Position numbers and translations under genes: made by a program. Of a DNA stretch of 64,000 nt, positions 26,008-35,862 are shown one piece after another. This DNA comes from JBBSOK01 sp965219125 (GTDB taxonomy: Bacteria; Bacteroidota; Bacteroidia; Flavobacteriales; Flavobacteriaceae), in the NCBI GenBank assembly GCA_965219125.1, contig CBDCMO010000002.1:1-64000 (forward strand). Direction: 5' to 3'. Each line of letters starts with the position of its first letter. Within the stretch, counting starts at the first letter, position 1. The notes beneath the pieces were generated by a model, which did not search any database, was not told where the DNA came from, and saw nothing but the letters and a program-made list of their open reading frames with translations.

Positions 26008-27222
26008 ATGAGATATTTATTGGTTTTAAGTTTGTTTGTACTTATTAGTTCGTGTCACTCTGAAAAGGAGAGCAATATGCCAAAATCTGGCTTATGGCGA
26101 GGTGCGTTGCAATTGGACAATAGTAAGGAAATTCCGTTTTTAATGAATTTTGAAAGCGACTCTACCATTACTTTAATGAACGGGGAAGAAAAAATTAAAA
26201 TTGATGAAATTACCTATAAAGGCGATTCAATCACCATAAAAATGCCTGTTTTTGAAGGTTATTTTAAAGGTGTTTATACCGCTGATAGCATTGTTGGTAT
26301 TTTTAATGTAGCAAGTTTAAATAGAAGTGTACCTTTTATCTTCAATTCCCAAAGTAAAGCGGCGCGGTTTTTAGTTACTTCTGCACCTTCACAAATAATT
26401 ACAGGAAATTGGGAAACGGTTTTTAGCCCGCATTCTGAAGAAGACAAATATGTTGCAAAGGGAATTTTTAACCAAAAAGGCAATAAGGTTACGGGTACTT
26501 TTAGAACTACAACCGGCGATTATCGCTATTTGGAAGGCATTGTTGAAAAAGACAGCATTAAACTTTCAACTTTTGACGGCGCGCACGCATTTCTTTTTGA
26601 AGCAGTAATAAAAGATAGCATAATGAATGGTATGTTTTACAGTGGCAATCATTTTAAAGAACCTTTTACTGCTAAAAGAAATGAAAATTTTGAGTTGCCA
26701 AAAGCAGATTCACTTACATTTTTAAAAGAAGGTTTTGATAAAGTTGAATTTTCTTTTCCAAATACTGAAGGAAAAATGGTTTCGCTTGAAGATGAAAAAT
26801 TTAAGGGAAAAGTGGTTTTAGTTCAAATTATGGGATCGTGGTGCCCAAATTGCCTTGATGAAACAAAATACTTTTCAGAATTTTACAAGAGAAAACCGAA
26901 GAATGTAGAATTTGTATCACTAGCTTTCGAGTATGCACCAACGGCTGAAAAAGCAATTGCTTCAATTAATAGGTTGAAAGATAGAATTGCTGTGCCGTAT
27001 CCAATACTTTTAGCACAATTTGGAACTAGTGATAAGGACAAAGCAAACGAAAAACTGCCAATGTTAGACCACGTTTTAAGCTATCCAACTACCATATTTA
27101 TTGATAAAACCGGTAAAGTTAGAAGAATTCACACAGGTTTTAATGGTCCTGCAACTGGCGAAGAGTTTGTAAATTTTAAAAAGGAATTTGAAGGATTTGT
27201 GAAAATGCTTTCGGAAGAATAA
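26008..27222 (+). CDS. TlpA-family thiol-disulfide lipoprotein
   Basis: The 404-aa lipoprotein (LISSC) has an N-terminal beta-rich substrate-like domain (about 30-230), then a TlpA/AhpC-like thioredoxin domain with an intact WCPNC active site (C279, C282). It would reduce disulfides in the periplasm. The pattern of two DUF-like N-terminal repeats with a TlpA tail is common in Bacteroidota. It contrasts with the cysteine-less relative at 18226-19635. Confidence 0.9.
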   Translation: MRYLLVLSLFVLISSCHSEKESNMPKSGLWRGALQLDNSKEIPFLMNFESDSTITLMNGEEKIKIDEITYKGDSITIKMPVFEGYFKGVYTADSIVGIFNVASLNRSVPFIFNSQSKAARFLVTSAPSQIITGNWETVFSPHSEEDKYVAKGIFNQKGNKVTGTFRTTTGDYRYLEGIVEKDSIKLSTFDGAHAFLFEAVIKDSIMNGMFYSGNHFKEPFTAKRNENFELPKADSLTFLKEGFDKVEFSFPNTEGKMVSLEDEKFKGKVVLVQIMGSWCPNCLDETKYFSEFYKRKPKNVEFVSLAFEYAPTAEKAIASINRLKDRIAVPYPILLAQFGTSDKDKANEKLPMLDHVLSYPTTIFIDKTGKVRRIHTGFNGPATGEEFVNFKKEFEGFVKMLSEE

Positions 27223-27242
27223 AGAATTGGAGAAAATAGCTA

Positions 27243-27281
27243 TTTCGCAGAGTTTCACAGAGAAAAAGGAGTTTCGCGGAG
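27243..27281. repeat. Short imperfect repeats TTTCGCAGAG
   Basis: TTTCGCAGAG (27243), TTTCACAGAG (27253) and TTTCGCGGAG (27272) lie in a 64-bp gap between convergent genes. No hairpin with a T-run was found. Confidence 0.7.
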
Positions 27282-27286
27282 AGTCA

Positions 27287-28447
27287 CTATCTAATTTTTA
27301 AGAAATAGAAAATTACAAACACTGCTGCAATTCCCGTTACAAAAAACGTAACGCTCGCACCAAAGTAAAACCATAATAATCCCGCCCCAAAACTTGCCAG
27401 CATTGTTGCAACGCTTGAAAAAGCTGAAAACGTGCCTATTGCTGTTGCCATATTTTCTTGTGGTACAGTGTTGCTAAGCCACGCTTTGCTAATGCCTTCT
27501 GTTGCGCTTGCGTAAATTCCATACCCGAAAAACAGACCGATAATTACATAGAGATTTGTTGAAAAACCCATCCCAAAATATACAATTGCAAAAATGGTTA
27601 ATCCAAATAAAAACATTTTCTTAAATCCAATTTTATCAGATAGACTTCCCAAAGGAAAAGCAAACAGTGTATAGACTAAATTATAAAAAATATACACGCC
27701 AATTACGTAGGTGTCGCTTAGACCGGCGTCTTTTGCTTTCAACAATAAAAACACATCGCTACTATTAAAAAGTGTAAACAGCAATAGACCAATTACTAAT
27801 TGTCGATATTTGGCTGGACTTTCCTTCCAATATTTTAAAAATGAAAAGAAGGAAATTTTCTTTTTCTGCGGAATTGCTTTTACAGCTTTATCCTTTATCA
27901 ATAAGGTTGAAAATATAGCTAAAACGCCAGGAATAAACGCTAAGTAAAAAAGATGAACATAATCTTCAGGATAAAAATATAAATATAATAACGCGAATGA
28001 AGGTCCTAAAACCGCGCCAAATGTATCTGCAGCTCTATGAAAACCGAATACTTTTCCTTTCGTTTCCTTTGTCGCTTCGTTTGAAAGAATAGCGTCGCGT
28101 GCGCCTGTACGTATTCCTTTTCCTAATCTATCTGTTGTGCGGGCGAATAAAATCCAAAGCGGGTAGGTGAAAAAAGCCATCATCGGTTTTGAAATTGCGC
28201 TCAACGAATATCCCAATTGTACAAATGGTGCGCGTTTGGCTTTACTATCGCTTAATTGCCCAAAATAACCTTTGCTCAAACCTGCCGTTGCTTCGGCAAT
28301 TCCTTCCAAAATACCAATCAACAATATTGAAAAACCTATTTTTTGAAGATAAATAGGCATAATTGGATACAACATTTCACTCGCCATATCGGTAAAAAGG
28401 CTAACTGCGCTAAGGATTATGACGGTTCGGGTAATGTGTTTAAACAT
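27287..28447 (-). CDS. MFS transporter
   Basis: The 386-aa protein has about 12 membrane helices and MFS cues: the TM2-3 loop SKGYFGQLSDSKAKR (G-x-x-x-D-R/K-like), and a second-half loop SDKIGFKKMF. It starts 6 nt downstream of recG on the same strand, so recG and this gene probably form an operon. The N-terminal region SLFTDMASEMLYPIMP resembles a drug- or sugar-export-type subfamily, but no substrate can be assigned. Confidence 0.88.
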   Translation of the reverse strand: MFKHITRTVIILSAVSLFTDMASEMLYPIMPIYLQKIGFSILLIGILEGIAEATAGLSKGYFGQLSDSKAKRAPFVQLGYSLSAISKPMMAFFTYPLWILFARTTDRLGKGIRTGARDAILSNEATKETKGKVFGFHRAADTFGAVLGPSFALLYLYFYPEDYVHLFYLAFIPGVLAIFSTLLIKDKAVKAIPQKKKISFFSFLKYWKESPAKYRQLVIGLLLFTLFNSSDVFLLLKAKDAGLSDTYVIGVYIFYNLVYTLFAFPLGSLSDKIGFKKMFLFGLTIFAIVYFGMGFSTNLYVIIGLFFGYGIYASATEGISKAWLSNTVPQENMATAIGTFSAFSSVATMLASFGAGLLWFYFGASVTFFVTGIAAVFVIFYFLKIR

Positions 28448-28453
28448 ATATTT

Positions 28454-30559
28454 TTATGAAATATAATTCCAAATATTTCTGAATTTTACTAATTGTTCGT
28501 AGGTATTTTTAATTGGAGTATTTTCATCTGCAACCAAATTCGGGTCAGTTTTCAAAGTCTGCAATGCATAACTTCTGGCAATCTTTAAAATCTCGCTATC
28601 TTTTACTATATCGGCAATGCGAAGATTTAAAACGCCGCTTTGTTGTGTGCCCATCATATCGCCGGGTCCTCGTAGTTTTAAGTCAACTTCAGCAATTTCA
28701 AAACCATCGCTTGTTCGAACCATTGTTTCTAAACGGGTTTTGGCATCGGCGCTTAGTTTGTGGCTGGACATTAAAATACAATAACTCTGTTCTGCACCAC
28801 GACCAACACGACCTCTTAATTGGTGCAATTGCGATAAACCAAAACGCTCGGCACTTTCAATAATCATAACACTTGCATTGGGAACGTCTACGCCAACTTC
28901 AATTACGGTTGTTGCAACCATAATCTGTGTTTCACCTTTTTTAAAGCGTTGCATTTCAAATTCTTTATCGGCTGGTTTCATTTGGCCGTGCAAAATTGAA
29001 ATTTGATATTCAGGCTGCGGAAATTCCCGAACGATGCTTTCATAACCATCCATCAAATCTTTATAATCCAACGTTTCACTTTCTTGAATTAATGGATAAA
29101 CAATGTAAACTTGCCGACCATTTTTAATTTCATCGCGAATAAATCTAAAAACTTTCAACCTATTCGAATCATATCTATGTACCGTTTTTATGTGTTTTCT
29201 ATTTGGCGGTAATTCGTCAATTACGCTAATATCCAAATCGCCATATACGCTCATCGCCAACGTTCGCGGAATAGGGGTAGCGGTCATTATTAAAACGTGT
29301 GGCGGGAACTCATTTTTATGCCATAATTTACTTCGTTGTTCTACCCCAAAACGGTGCTGCTCATCTACAATTGCCAGCCCTAAATTCTTAAATTTTACCT
29401 TGTCTTCAAGTAGTGCATGTGTACCGATTAAGATGTCTAAACTACCATTTTCAAGATTTTCGTGAATGATTCTTCTTTCTGAAGTTTTGCTTGAACCAGT
29501 AAGTAATGAAACACTGGTATTCAATTCTTTACATAATTTACTTAAACCGTTATAATGTTGGACTGACAAAATTTCAGTCGGCGCCATTAAGCAGGCTTGA
29601 AAACCGTTGTCAAGTGCTATTAACATTGATAAAAGCGCAACAATTGTCTTCCCAGAACCTACGTCACCTTGCAAAAGCCGATTCATCTGCGCATTGCTGC
29701 CCAAATCGTTTCTAATTTCCTTTACAACTCGCTTCTGCGCACCCGTTAATTTGAAAGGTAAATGTTCCTTAAAAAAGGTGTTAAAATTGATTCCAATTTT
29801 TTCAAAAGGATAGCCTTTAATTTTACTTTTATGAAGTAGATTTTTTCTGATTAATTGAAGTTGAATATAGAATAATTCCTCAAATTTCAGTCGGTAAATT
29901 GCCCTTGCCAAAAGGTTCTGATTCTTCGGAAAATGAATGTTGAAAAGTGCTTCATTTTTTGAAAGTAATTTTAGTTCATTCAAAATAGTTGGCGACAAAG
30001 TTTCTTCAAATCGATTATTCGTTTCAATAAAAATTTGTTGCATTAATGTGTTTACAACTCTATTTGTAATGCCACTATTATTCAATTTTTCGGTTGAAGG
30101 ATAAACGGGTTGCATTGCCGAGCGAATGCCCGCTTCGTGGTCTGCAGCCAATTCCATTTCTGGGTGCGGCATAGAGAAATTGCCATTAAAAAAGGTTGTT
30201 TTCCCAAAAATCACGTAGGCTTCATTAATTTTCAGACTTTCACGAATCCATTTATGGCCGCGAAACCAAACCAATTCCATCGTTCCGGTTTCGTCCAAAA
30301 ATGTTGCAACTAGTCGTTTTCCTCGTTTTTGTTCAACCGTTTTTATGTGTGTAATTTTTCCAACTATCTGTACTTCAGCATTTGTTTGTTGCAATTGCGC
30401 AATTTTATAGTATTGCGTGCGGTCTAAATATCGGTTTGGGAAAAGATTGAGCAAATCTTGAAATTTATGAATTCCCAACTCACTTTTAAGCAGCGAAGCC
30501 CTGTTGGGACCAACACCTTTAAGATAATCTATGGGGGTTTGCAGAAAACTGGAATTCAT
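28454..30559 (-). CDS. recG: ATP-dependent DNA helicase RecG
   Basis: The 701-aa helicase rescues stalled replication forks and processes branched DNA. It carries an N-terminal wedge/OB region, Walker A GDVGSGKT (starting G298), the DEQHRFGV Walker B box, TATPIPRTL, and the C-terminal helicase motifs with SERFGLSQLHQLRGRVGRG (two pieces: ERFGLSQLHQLRG and RVGRG). Full length. No nearby partner beyond the MFS gene. Confidence 0.97.
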   Translation of the reverse strand: MNSSFLQTPIDYLKGVGPNRASLLKSELGIHKFQDLLNLFPNRYLDRTQYYKIAQLQQTNAEVQIVGKITHIKTVEQKRGKRLVATFLDETGTMELVWFRGHKWIRESLKINEAYVIFGKTTFFNGNFSMPHPEMELAADHEAGIRSAMQPVYPSTEKLNNSGITNRVVNTLMQQIFIETNNRFEETLSPTILNELKLLSKNEALFNIHFPKNQNLLARAIYRLKFEELFYIQLQLIRKNLLHKSKIKGYPFEKIGINFNTFFKEHLPFKLTGAQKRVVKEIRNDLGSNAQMNRLLQGDVGSGKTIVALLSMLIALDNGFQACLMAPTEILSVQHYNGLSKLCKELNTSVSLLTGSSKTSERRIIHENLENGSLDILIGTHALLEDKVKFKNLGLAIVDEQHRFGVEQRSKLWHKNEFPPHVLIMTATPIPRTLAMSVYGDLDISVIDELPPNRKHIKTVHRYDSNRLKVFRFIRDEIKNGRQVYIVYPLIQESETLDYKDLMDGYESIVREFPQPEYQISILHGQMKPADKEFEMQRFKKGETQIMVATTVIEVGVDVPNASVMIIESAERFGLSQLHQLRGRVGRGAEQSYCILMSSHKLSADAKTRLETMVRTSDGFEIAEVDLKLRGPGDMMGTQQSGVLNLRIADIVKDSEILKIARSYALQTLKTDPNLVADENTPIKNTYEQLVKFRNIWNYIS

Positions 30560-30613
30560 AGAACGAATTTACTAAAACCAACCGAAGTGTCGGAATCTCA
30601 ATTAACTATTTTG

Positions 30614-30621
30614 TAGTTTTG
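30614..30621 (+). promoter_or_regulatory. -7 box (TAGTTTTG) for the M1 aminopeptidase gene
   Basis: Matches TAnnTTTG, about 26 nt before the ATG at 30647, and supports that start rather than TTG 30635. Confidence 0.5.
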
Positions 30622-30646
30622 ATATTATTGAATTTTGAAACCATTT

Positions 30647-32701
30647 ATGAAAAGACTTTTTACACTTATTATTTTCTTCGGAAGCTTTTTGGGATTTGCC
30701 CAACAGACTGATGTTGTTGATTTTTTGAAGATTGAAGCTTTTATTGGTATTATACAGCCTGATAAACAAGTATCAAGTCAATATTCTATTCAGTTTAAGG
30801 CTTTAAAGGATATAGATTCAGTTTTTGTAGACGCAATCGGCACCACTATCGCACGAAATTTTACTAAAGATTTTGCTATTAATACAACTGATAAAAAGAT
30901 TTGGTTCATTGGAGATTTTAAGAAAGGAGAAGTTTATACTGCCCGTTTTGATTATGAGGTTAGACCCAAACAGACACTCTATTTCTTTAAAGAACAGATT
31001 TGGACTCAAGGACAGGGAAAATATACTTCAAACTGGTTGCCGAGTATTGATGATATAAATGATAAAATTGAATTTGATTTGTCTTTTGATTCTGAATTAT
31101 TTCAAAATGTTATAGCAAATGGTAATTTGATTTCTACAGAAACAGAATGGATGGAGAAATTTTGGTATTTCGATATGCAAAACCCAATGTCAAGTTATTT
31201 GGTAGCTTTCGTTATTGGAGATTTTCAGAAAAAAGAGCTCACTTCAAACTCCGGAATTCCATTAGAATTATATTACAAACCCGAAGATTCCTTAAAATTT
31301 GAACCAACATATCGTTACAGCAAAGAAATTTTTGATTTTTTAGAAACTGAAATCGGCGTTCCTTTTCCTTGGCAAAGCTACAAACAAGTGCCCGTTCGCG
31401 ATTTTTTATATGCGGGAATGGAAAATACAACAGCAACTATTTTTTCTGAAGCTTTTGTGGTTGATAGTATCGGTTTTAACGACAAAAATTACGTGAATGT
31501 AAACGCTCACGAGCTAGCGCATCAATGGTTTGGCGATTTGGTTACTGAAACCAGCAGCGAACATCATTGGCTTCAAGAAGGTTTTGCAACGTATTATGCG
31601 TTGTTGGCTGAAAAGGAAATTTTTGGCGACGATTATTATTATTGGAAACTATACCAAACCGCTGAGCAGCTTAAACAATTAAGCGATGAGGGCAAAGGCG
31701 AAAGCTTGATGAACCCAAAGGCAGGTTCGCTCACCTTTTACGAGAAAGGTGCGTGGGCATTGCATATTTTACGGGAATTAATTGGTGACGAAGCTTTTAA
31801 AACTTCAATTAAAAATTATTTGAACGCTCATAAATATGGAAACGTAACTACAGAAGATTTTACTTCTGAAGTAAAAAAGGTTAGTAAAATTGATATTTCA
31901 GATTGGGAAAAAAATTGGTTGCAGCAAAGTGCCTTTCAATCTGAAGCAGCTTATAAATCGTTGATTAAATCGCCTTTTATGAATAATTATTTTGAAGTTT
32001 CTGCACTAAAAGCTGTTCCATTTCAAGATAAAAAAGTTCAATTAGAAAAAGCTTTGACAAAACCTAATGATTTTATTGGACAAGAAGCCGTATATCAATT
32101 AGTAGATGAGCCGATTTCGGAAACAATTCAATTATATAAAAAAGCCTTCAACAGTAATAATCTCTTTGTCCGCCAAGCAATTACGTTGAGTTTGTCAATA
32201 ATTTCGAAAGAACTTCAGGCGGAATATGAGTCGCTTCTTAAAGATAAATCTTATGTAACAAAAGAGGTGGCATTATTCAATCTGTGGCAACAATTTCCGC
32301 AGAAAAAAAATATATATCTTGATCAATTAGAAGGTGTTGAAGGATTTCAGGATAAGAATATCCGGCAACTTTGGCTTGCGCTTGCCTTAGTGACGGAAGA
32401 TTATAAAAATGAACAGAAACCTTCATTTTTAGCTGAATTAAAAAATTATTCTTCAGAAGAATATAGTTTTGAAATTAGGGAAAAATCCTTTCAATATTTA
32501 AATGAACTTAAAATTTGGGATTCAGGAACATTGAAGAATCTTGCAGAAGCAACAACGCATCCAACGTGGCGCTTCGCAAAAACATCAAAGGAATTGTTGA
32601 CAGTTTTGCTTCAAAATATAGACTACAAACGAATATTGATTTCAGCAAAAAAAGAACTTTCAAAAAAAGCACAGGAAAATTTGGAAAAACTAGTTAAATG
32701 A
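30647..32701 (+). CDS. M1 family zinc aminopeptidase, exported
   Basis: The 684-aa metallopeptidase starts with a signal peptide (ends GFAQ). The zinc site is HELAHQWFGD (H288, E289, H292) with the third ligand E311 in LQEGFATYYA; the aminopeptidase GxMEN motif is present as AGMENTTAT. It would trim N-terminal residues from peptides in the periplasm or at the surface. The stop overlaps the patatin start by 4 nt (ATGA), indicating translational coupling. Confidence 0.94.
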   Translation: MKRLFTLIIFFGSFLGFAQQTDVVDFLKIEAFIGIIQPDKQVSSQYSIQFKALKDIDSVFVDAIGTTIARNFTKDFAINTTDKKIWFIGDFKKGEVYTARFDYEVRPKQTLYFFKEQIWTQGQGKYTSNWLPSIDDINDKIEFDLSFDSELFQNVIANGNLISTETEWMEKFWYFDMQNPMSSYLVAFVIGDFQKKELTSNSGIPLELYYKPEDSLKFEPTYRYSKEIFDFLETEIGVPFPWQSYKQVPVRDFLYAGMENTTATIFSEAFVVDSIGFNDKNYVNVNAHELAHQWFGDLVTETSSEHHWLQEGFATYYALLAEKEIFGDDYYYWKLYQTAEQLKQLSDEGKGESLMNPKAGSLTFYEKGAWALHILRELIGDEAFKTSIKNYLNAHKYGNVTTEDFTSEVKKVSKIDISDWEKNWLQQSAFQSEAAYKSLIKSPFMNNYFEVSALKAVPFQDKKVQLEKALTKPNDFIGQEAVYQLVDEPISETIQLYKKAFNSNNLFVRQAITLSLSIISKELQAEYESLLKDKSYVTKEVALFNLWQQFPQKKNIYLDQLEGVEGFQDKNIRQLWLALALVTEDYKNEQKPSFLAELKNYSSEEYSFEIREKSFQYLNELKIWDSGTLKNLAEATTHPTWRFAKTSKELLTVLLQNIDYKRILISAKKELSKKAQENLEKLVK

Positions 32702-33615
32702 GAGCATTGGTAATTTCAGGGGGTGGAAGTAAAGGTGCGTTTGCGGGTGGCGTTGCGCAATATTTGCTAAACGAGCTTCACCTAAAATATGATTTATTTG
32801 TAGGAACCAGTACGGGCAGTTTATTGATTTCACATTTGGCGCTTAATAAAGTTGAAAAAATTAAGGAAGTTTATACAAATGTTAATCAGTCATCCATTTT
32901 CAGCAGTTGTCCTTTTATCGTAAAAAAGGGAAAATATGATAGTGCAGAAATTAGTATCAATCATTTTACGGTCTTAAAGAATATTTTGAAGGGGAAAAAA
33001 ACATTCGGTGAAAGCTTCAACCTTAAAAAACTAATTCAGAATACACTTTTGGAAGCAGAATTTAATCTTTTAAAAAATTCTGATGTTGATGTTGTAATTA
33101 CAGTTTCCAATCTTAGTTTGAACAAGGTTGAATATAAGACTTTGAAAGATTACGATTATGAAAATTTCTGCGAATGGGTTTGGATTTCCTGCAATTACAC
33201 ACCATTTATGTCGCTCGCAAAAAAAGATGGTTGCGAGTACGCGGACGGCGGTTTTGGCAGTATGGTGCCAATTGAAGAAGCCATAAACCGCGGTGCAACA
33301 ACTGTTGATGTTATAATTTTAGAAACTGAAGTGACTTATTTTAACCGTTTGCCAACTAAAAACGCCTTTGCGCTGCTAACCAATATGCACAGTTATATGG
33401 CGGATCGAATTGAAAAACAAAATATCCGTATTGGTAAATTGGTGGCTGCCAACAACAGCGCAATCGTTAATTTGTATTATACGCCGACGGTTTTAACCAC
33501 CAATAGTTTAATTTTTGATAAAGAAAAAATGGCGCAATGGTGGGAGAGTGGTTATAAACATGCAAAAGGTAGAAACGAGAATACCGAACCTATAAAAATT
33601 GATACTGCAGAATAA
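32698..33615 (+). CDS. Patatin-like phospholipase
   Basis: The 305-aa protein has the patatin elements in order: oxyanion Gly-rich loop GGGSKGAF (8-15), nucleophile Ser38 in GTSTGS, and catalytic Asp183 in ADGGFGS. It has no signal peptide, so it is probably cytoplasmic or membrane-peripheral. It is co-translated with the upstream aminopeptidase. The lipid substrate is unknown. Confidence 0.92.
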   Translation: MRALVISGGGSKGAFAGGVAQYLLNELHLKYDLFVGTSTGSLLISHLALNKVEKIKEVYTNVNQSSIFSSCPFIVKKGKYDSAEISINHFTVLKNILKGKKTFGESFNLKKLIQNTLLEAEFNLLKNSDVDVVITVSNLSLNKVEYKTLKDYDYENFCEWVWISCNYTPFMSLAKKDGCEYADGGFGSMVPIEEAINRGATTVDVIILETEVTYFNRLPTKNAFALLTNMHSYMADRIEKQNIRIGKLVAANNSAIVNLYYTPTVLTTNSLIFDKEKMAQWWESGYKHAKGRNENTEPIKIDTAE

Positions 33616-33636
33616 AAATAAAAGTTCTACTTTCTG

Positions 33637-33685
33637 AAATAGGGGTAAAACACCCTATTTTTTTAGGATTAAACCCTATTTTTAA
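33637..33685. promoter_or_regulatory. Repeat-rich control region: AAATAGGG/CCCTATTT inverted repeat plus a third CCCTATTTTT
   Basis: AAATAGGG (33637-33644) and CCCTATTT (33653-33660) are exact inverted complements followed by TTTTT, which can act as a terminator for the patatin operon. A further copy, CCCTATTTTT (33674-33683), lies 21 bp (two helical turns) past the second in direct orientation and is unexplained by a terminator. It may be an operator for the downstream operon. Confidence 0.55.
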
Positions 33686-33768
33686 ATATTAATATTTTGG
33701 TTGCAAATAAAAAGTTAATTTTATGAAATTATTATTTCGTTTTATTAATCTAACCAACCAAATTTCCA

Positions 33769-34446
33769 ATGAAAAATCTTATTAAAGCCTGCTTTTTAGG
33801 CATTCTCACTTTAATATCTATTTTATTTTTTTTTGTTTCCTGTGGTAATGGAGAAGAAAATATGGAACATGTAGATCCGCCAAAACAGATAATCTCGATA
33901 GAGCAAGCGCGAATAATGTATGATACGTATTCAACAAGAAGAGTATCTATTATAGATGCCTACGAAAAGCAAATAGATTCCACACCTTTTGTTGCTACTC
34001 GCTGTATCCAATACGATTTCGAAACTTTAAAACAGTATATGGCTTATGTTGAGCAAGAGGCTGAAAAGGCCAGTGTTGCAATTTCTTCCATGAAAATTTA
34101 TTTAGCCAATTATCCTAATCAATCAAAGTTTCCCGATGGAAAGGTTATAAAGAATCCGAGAAGAAATACTGTATTTTTAACGCCAACTATGCTTGTTAAT
34201 GGTGAAGAAATGGCCTTTTATATTGTTAAAGGAGAAGATGGTAAAAGTACCGCAGTGCCAATAAAAGATGAGATTAAAGATATTAGGACTGAAACAGGCT
34301 CTTTAAAGGGCTCAGAAAAAGTAGATATACAAATAGCCTCTATGCTTAATTTTTCACAGACAAGAACAACAGGCACAAACTTGAGTTTGATTTTGGATGA
34401 TGGAAAAGTTATGCCACCACCTTCTGGCTCAGATTTTGAAAATTAA
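33769..34446 (+). CDS. Lipoprotein of unknown function, first gene of a signalling operon
   Basis: The 225-aa product has a lipobox (FFVSC) after a hydrophobic leader, then a helical middle (ARIMYDTYSTRRVSIIDAYE) and a C-terminus rich in Pro, Ser and Gly. I do not recognise the family. It is followed on the same strand by a 7-TM protein, a histidine kinase and a response regulator, with short gaps, so it probably belongs to the sensing system. Confidence 0.75.
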   Translation: MKNLIKACFLGILTLISILFFFVSCGNGEENMEHVDPPKQIISIEQARIMYDTYSTRRVSIIDAYEKQIDSTPFVATRCIQYDFETLKQYMAYVEQEAEKASVAISSMKIYLANYPNQSKFPDGKVIKNPRRNTVFLTPTMLVNGEEMAFYIVKGEDGKSTAVPIKDEIKDIRTETGSLKGSEKVDIQIASMLNFSQTRTTGTNLSLILDDGKVMPPPSGSDFEN

Positions 34447-34462
34447 CCTTATTTTTAGTTAG

Positions 34463-35113
34463 GTGAATGTTATTTTCAATACTCTTTCTTATGTTTACAT
34501 GGCTCTATACGCCATAGTTTTTATAGTTTCTATAATTAAATTTAAAAGTTATAAAAACTCACCTTTAAAAATTTTACCATTAATTTTTGGCATTACTATT
34601 TTTACTGAATATTATAGCACATTTACCCATAAGATTTTTAATTATACAGGCACATTTCATAACATATATAATTTTTTATTTGTTATTTTATTCTATTATA
34701 TATATTTAAGAACTTTAGAAAATAATTCATTTAAAAAAATTATTAAAAGCGCCTTTCTAATAGTTTCAATAATTTTTATTTGGGAATGCTTTACGCTAAA
34801 AATTTTTGGCGATTCATTTGTAAAGACATATGTTATTGGAGCTTGTCTTTTGGTAGTCTGTATTGTTTTATATTTTATTGCCATGCTTCAATCCTCACTA
34901 ATATTGGAGATTAAACGTGATTTGTTGTTTTGGATTAGTATTGGATTATTTTTGTTTTATATTGGTTATTTACCTATAAAGGTTATTCGTTCCTTGTATT
35001 TTGAAAATACAGATTTAAATTTCATTTATCTATTACTGATTATACAATCATTTTTAATAATTATCATGTATTTGTGCTTCTTAATTGGATTTTTATGGAT
35101 GAAAAAGAAGTAA
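34463..35113 (+). CDS. Seven-helix membrane protein, unknown
   Basis: The 216-aa protein begins with GTG at 34463 and has about seven membrane helices (e.g. YVYMALYAIVFIVSIIKF, FLFVILFYYIYLRTL, YVIGACLLVVCIVLYFIA, LLLIIQSFLIIIMYLCFL). It is the second gene of the operon and overlaps the next gene by 19 nt. The kinase that follows has only one membrane helix and no sensor domain, so this protein is a plausible sensor partner (inference). Confidence 0.75.
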   Translation: MNVIFNTLSYVYMALYAIVFIVSIIKFKSYKNSPLKILPLIFGITIFTEYYSTFTHKIFNYTGTFHNIYNFLFVILFYYIYLRTLENNSFKKIIKSAFLIVSIIFIWECFTLKIFGDSFVKTYVIGACLLVVCIVLYFIAMLQSSLILEIKRDLLFWISIGLFLFYIGYLPIKVIRSLYFENTDLNFIYLLLIIQSFLIIIMYLCFLIGFLWMKKK

Positions 35114-35844
35114 TAATACTTATAGCAATTGGCATACCGCTATTACTTGTTTTTGCTGTTATAATTTTATTTTCTGTTTTTTCTAGAAGGAAAAATAAGT
35201 TTTTAATAGAACAAGCTACAGAAAAGGAAAAGTTTAATACTGAACTCACAAAAACGCAAATTGAAATAAGAGAAGAAACACTGCGGCATATAAGTTGGGA
35301 ATTGCACGATAACATAGGTCAATTAATGACATTGGCAAAAATACAGGTACAAATGTTGGGTGATAAGCCCGATAATCTGGAAGAGGCATCAGAAACTATT
35401 GGTACAGCCATTAATGAATTGCGTTCACTTTCAAAAATGATTAATCCTGATGCTTTGAATAAAATGAGTTTGCCAGACGCGCTAACACTAGAAATTGAAA
35501 GATTTAACAGATTGAAGTTTATAAATAGTACGATTAAAATTTCAGGCACACCAATCAACTTTGACACTAAACGTGAAATAATTATTTTCAGAATCTTACA
35601 GGAATTTTTTTCAAATACGATAAAACATTCAAAAGCTAAAACCTTGGATGTCATTCTTAAATATTCAGACAATAATCTAATTATAAAAGCTATAGATGAT
35701 GGGGTTGGCTTTAGTGCAGAAACGCCGAAAGCAGGTATTGGTTTGACCAATATGACAAGTCGAGCCAAACTTATAAACGCAATTTTAGAGATCAGTTCAG
35801 AATATAATAAGGGAACCCAATTGTGCCTAACATATAATTTTTAA
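35095..35844 (+). CDS. Histidine kinase (HisKA_3 type)
   Basis: The 249-aa kinase has one membrane helix near the N-terminus, a coiled-coil linker, and a HisKA_3 dimerisation segment whose phospho-acceptor His is H71 in SWELHDNIGQL. The C-terminal ATPase shows DDGVGF (G box) and AGIGLTNM. Such kinases partner with LuxR-type regulators. There is no extracytoplasmic sensor domain of its own. Start ATG 35095 lies within the 3' end of the membrane-protein gene. Confidence 0.92.
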   Translation: MDEKEVIILIAIGIPLLLVFAVIILFSVFSRRKNKFLIEQATEKEKFNTELTKTQIEIREETLRHISWELHDNIGQLMTLAKIQVQMLGDKPDNLEEASETIGTAINELRSLSKMINPDALNKMSLPDALTLEIERFNRLKFINSTIKISGTPINFDTKREIIIFRILQEFFSNTIKHSKAKTLDVILKYSDNNLIIKAIDDGVGFSAETPKAGIGLTNMTSRAKLINAILEISSEYNKGTQLCLTYNF

Positions 35845-35862
35845 AAGTTAATCTAAATAGTT

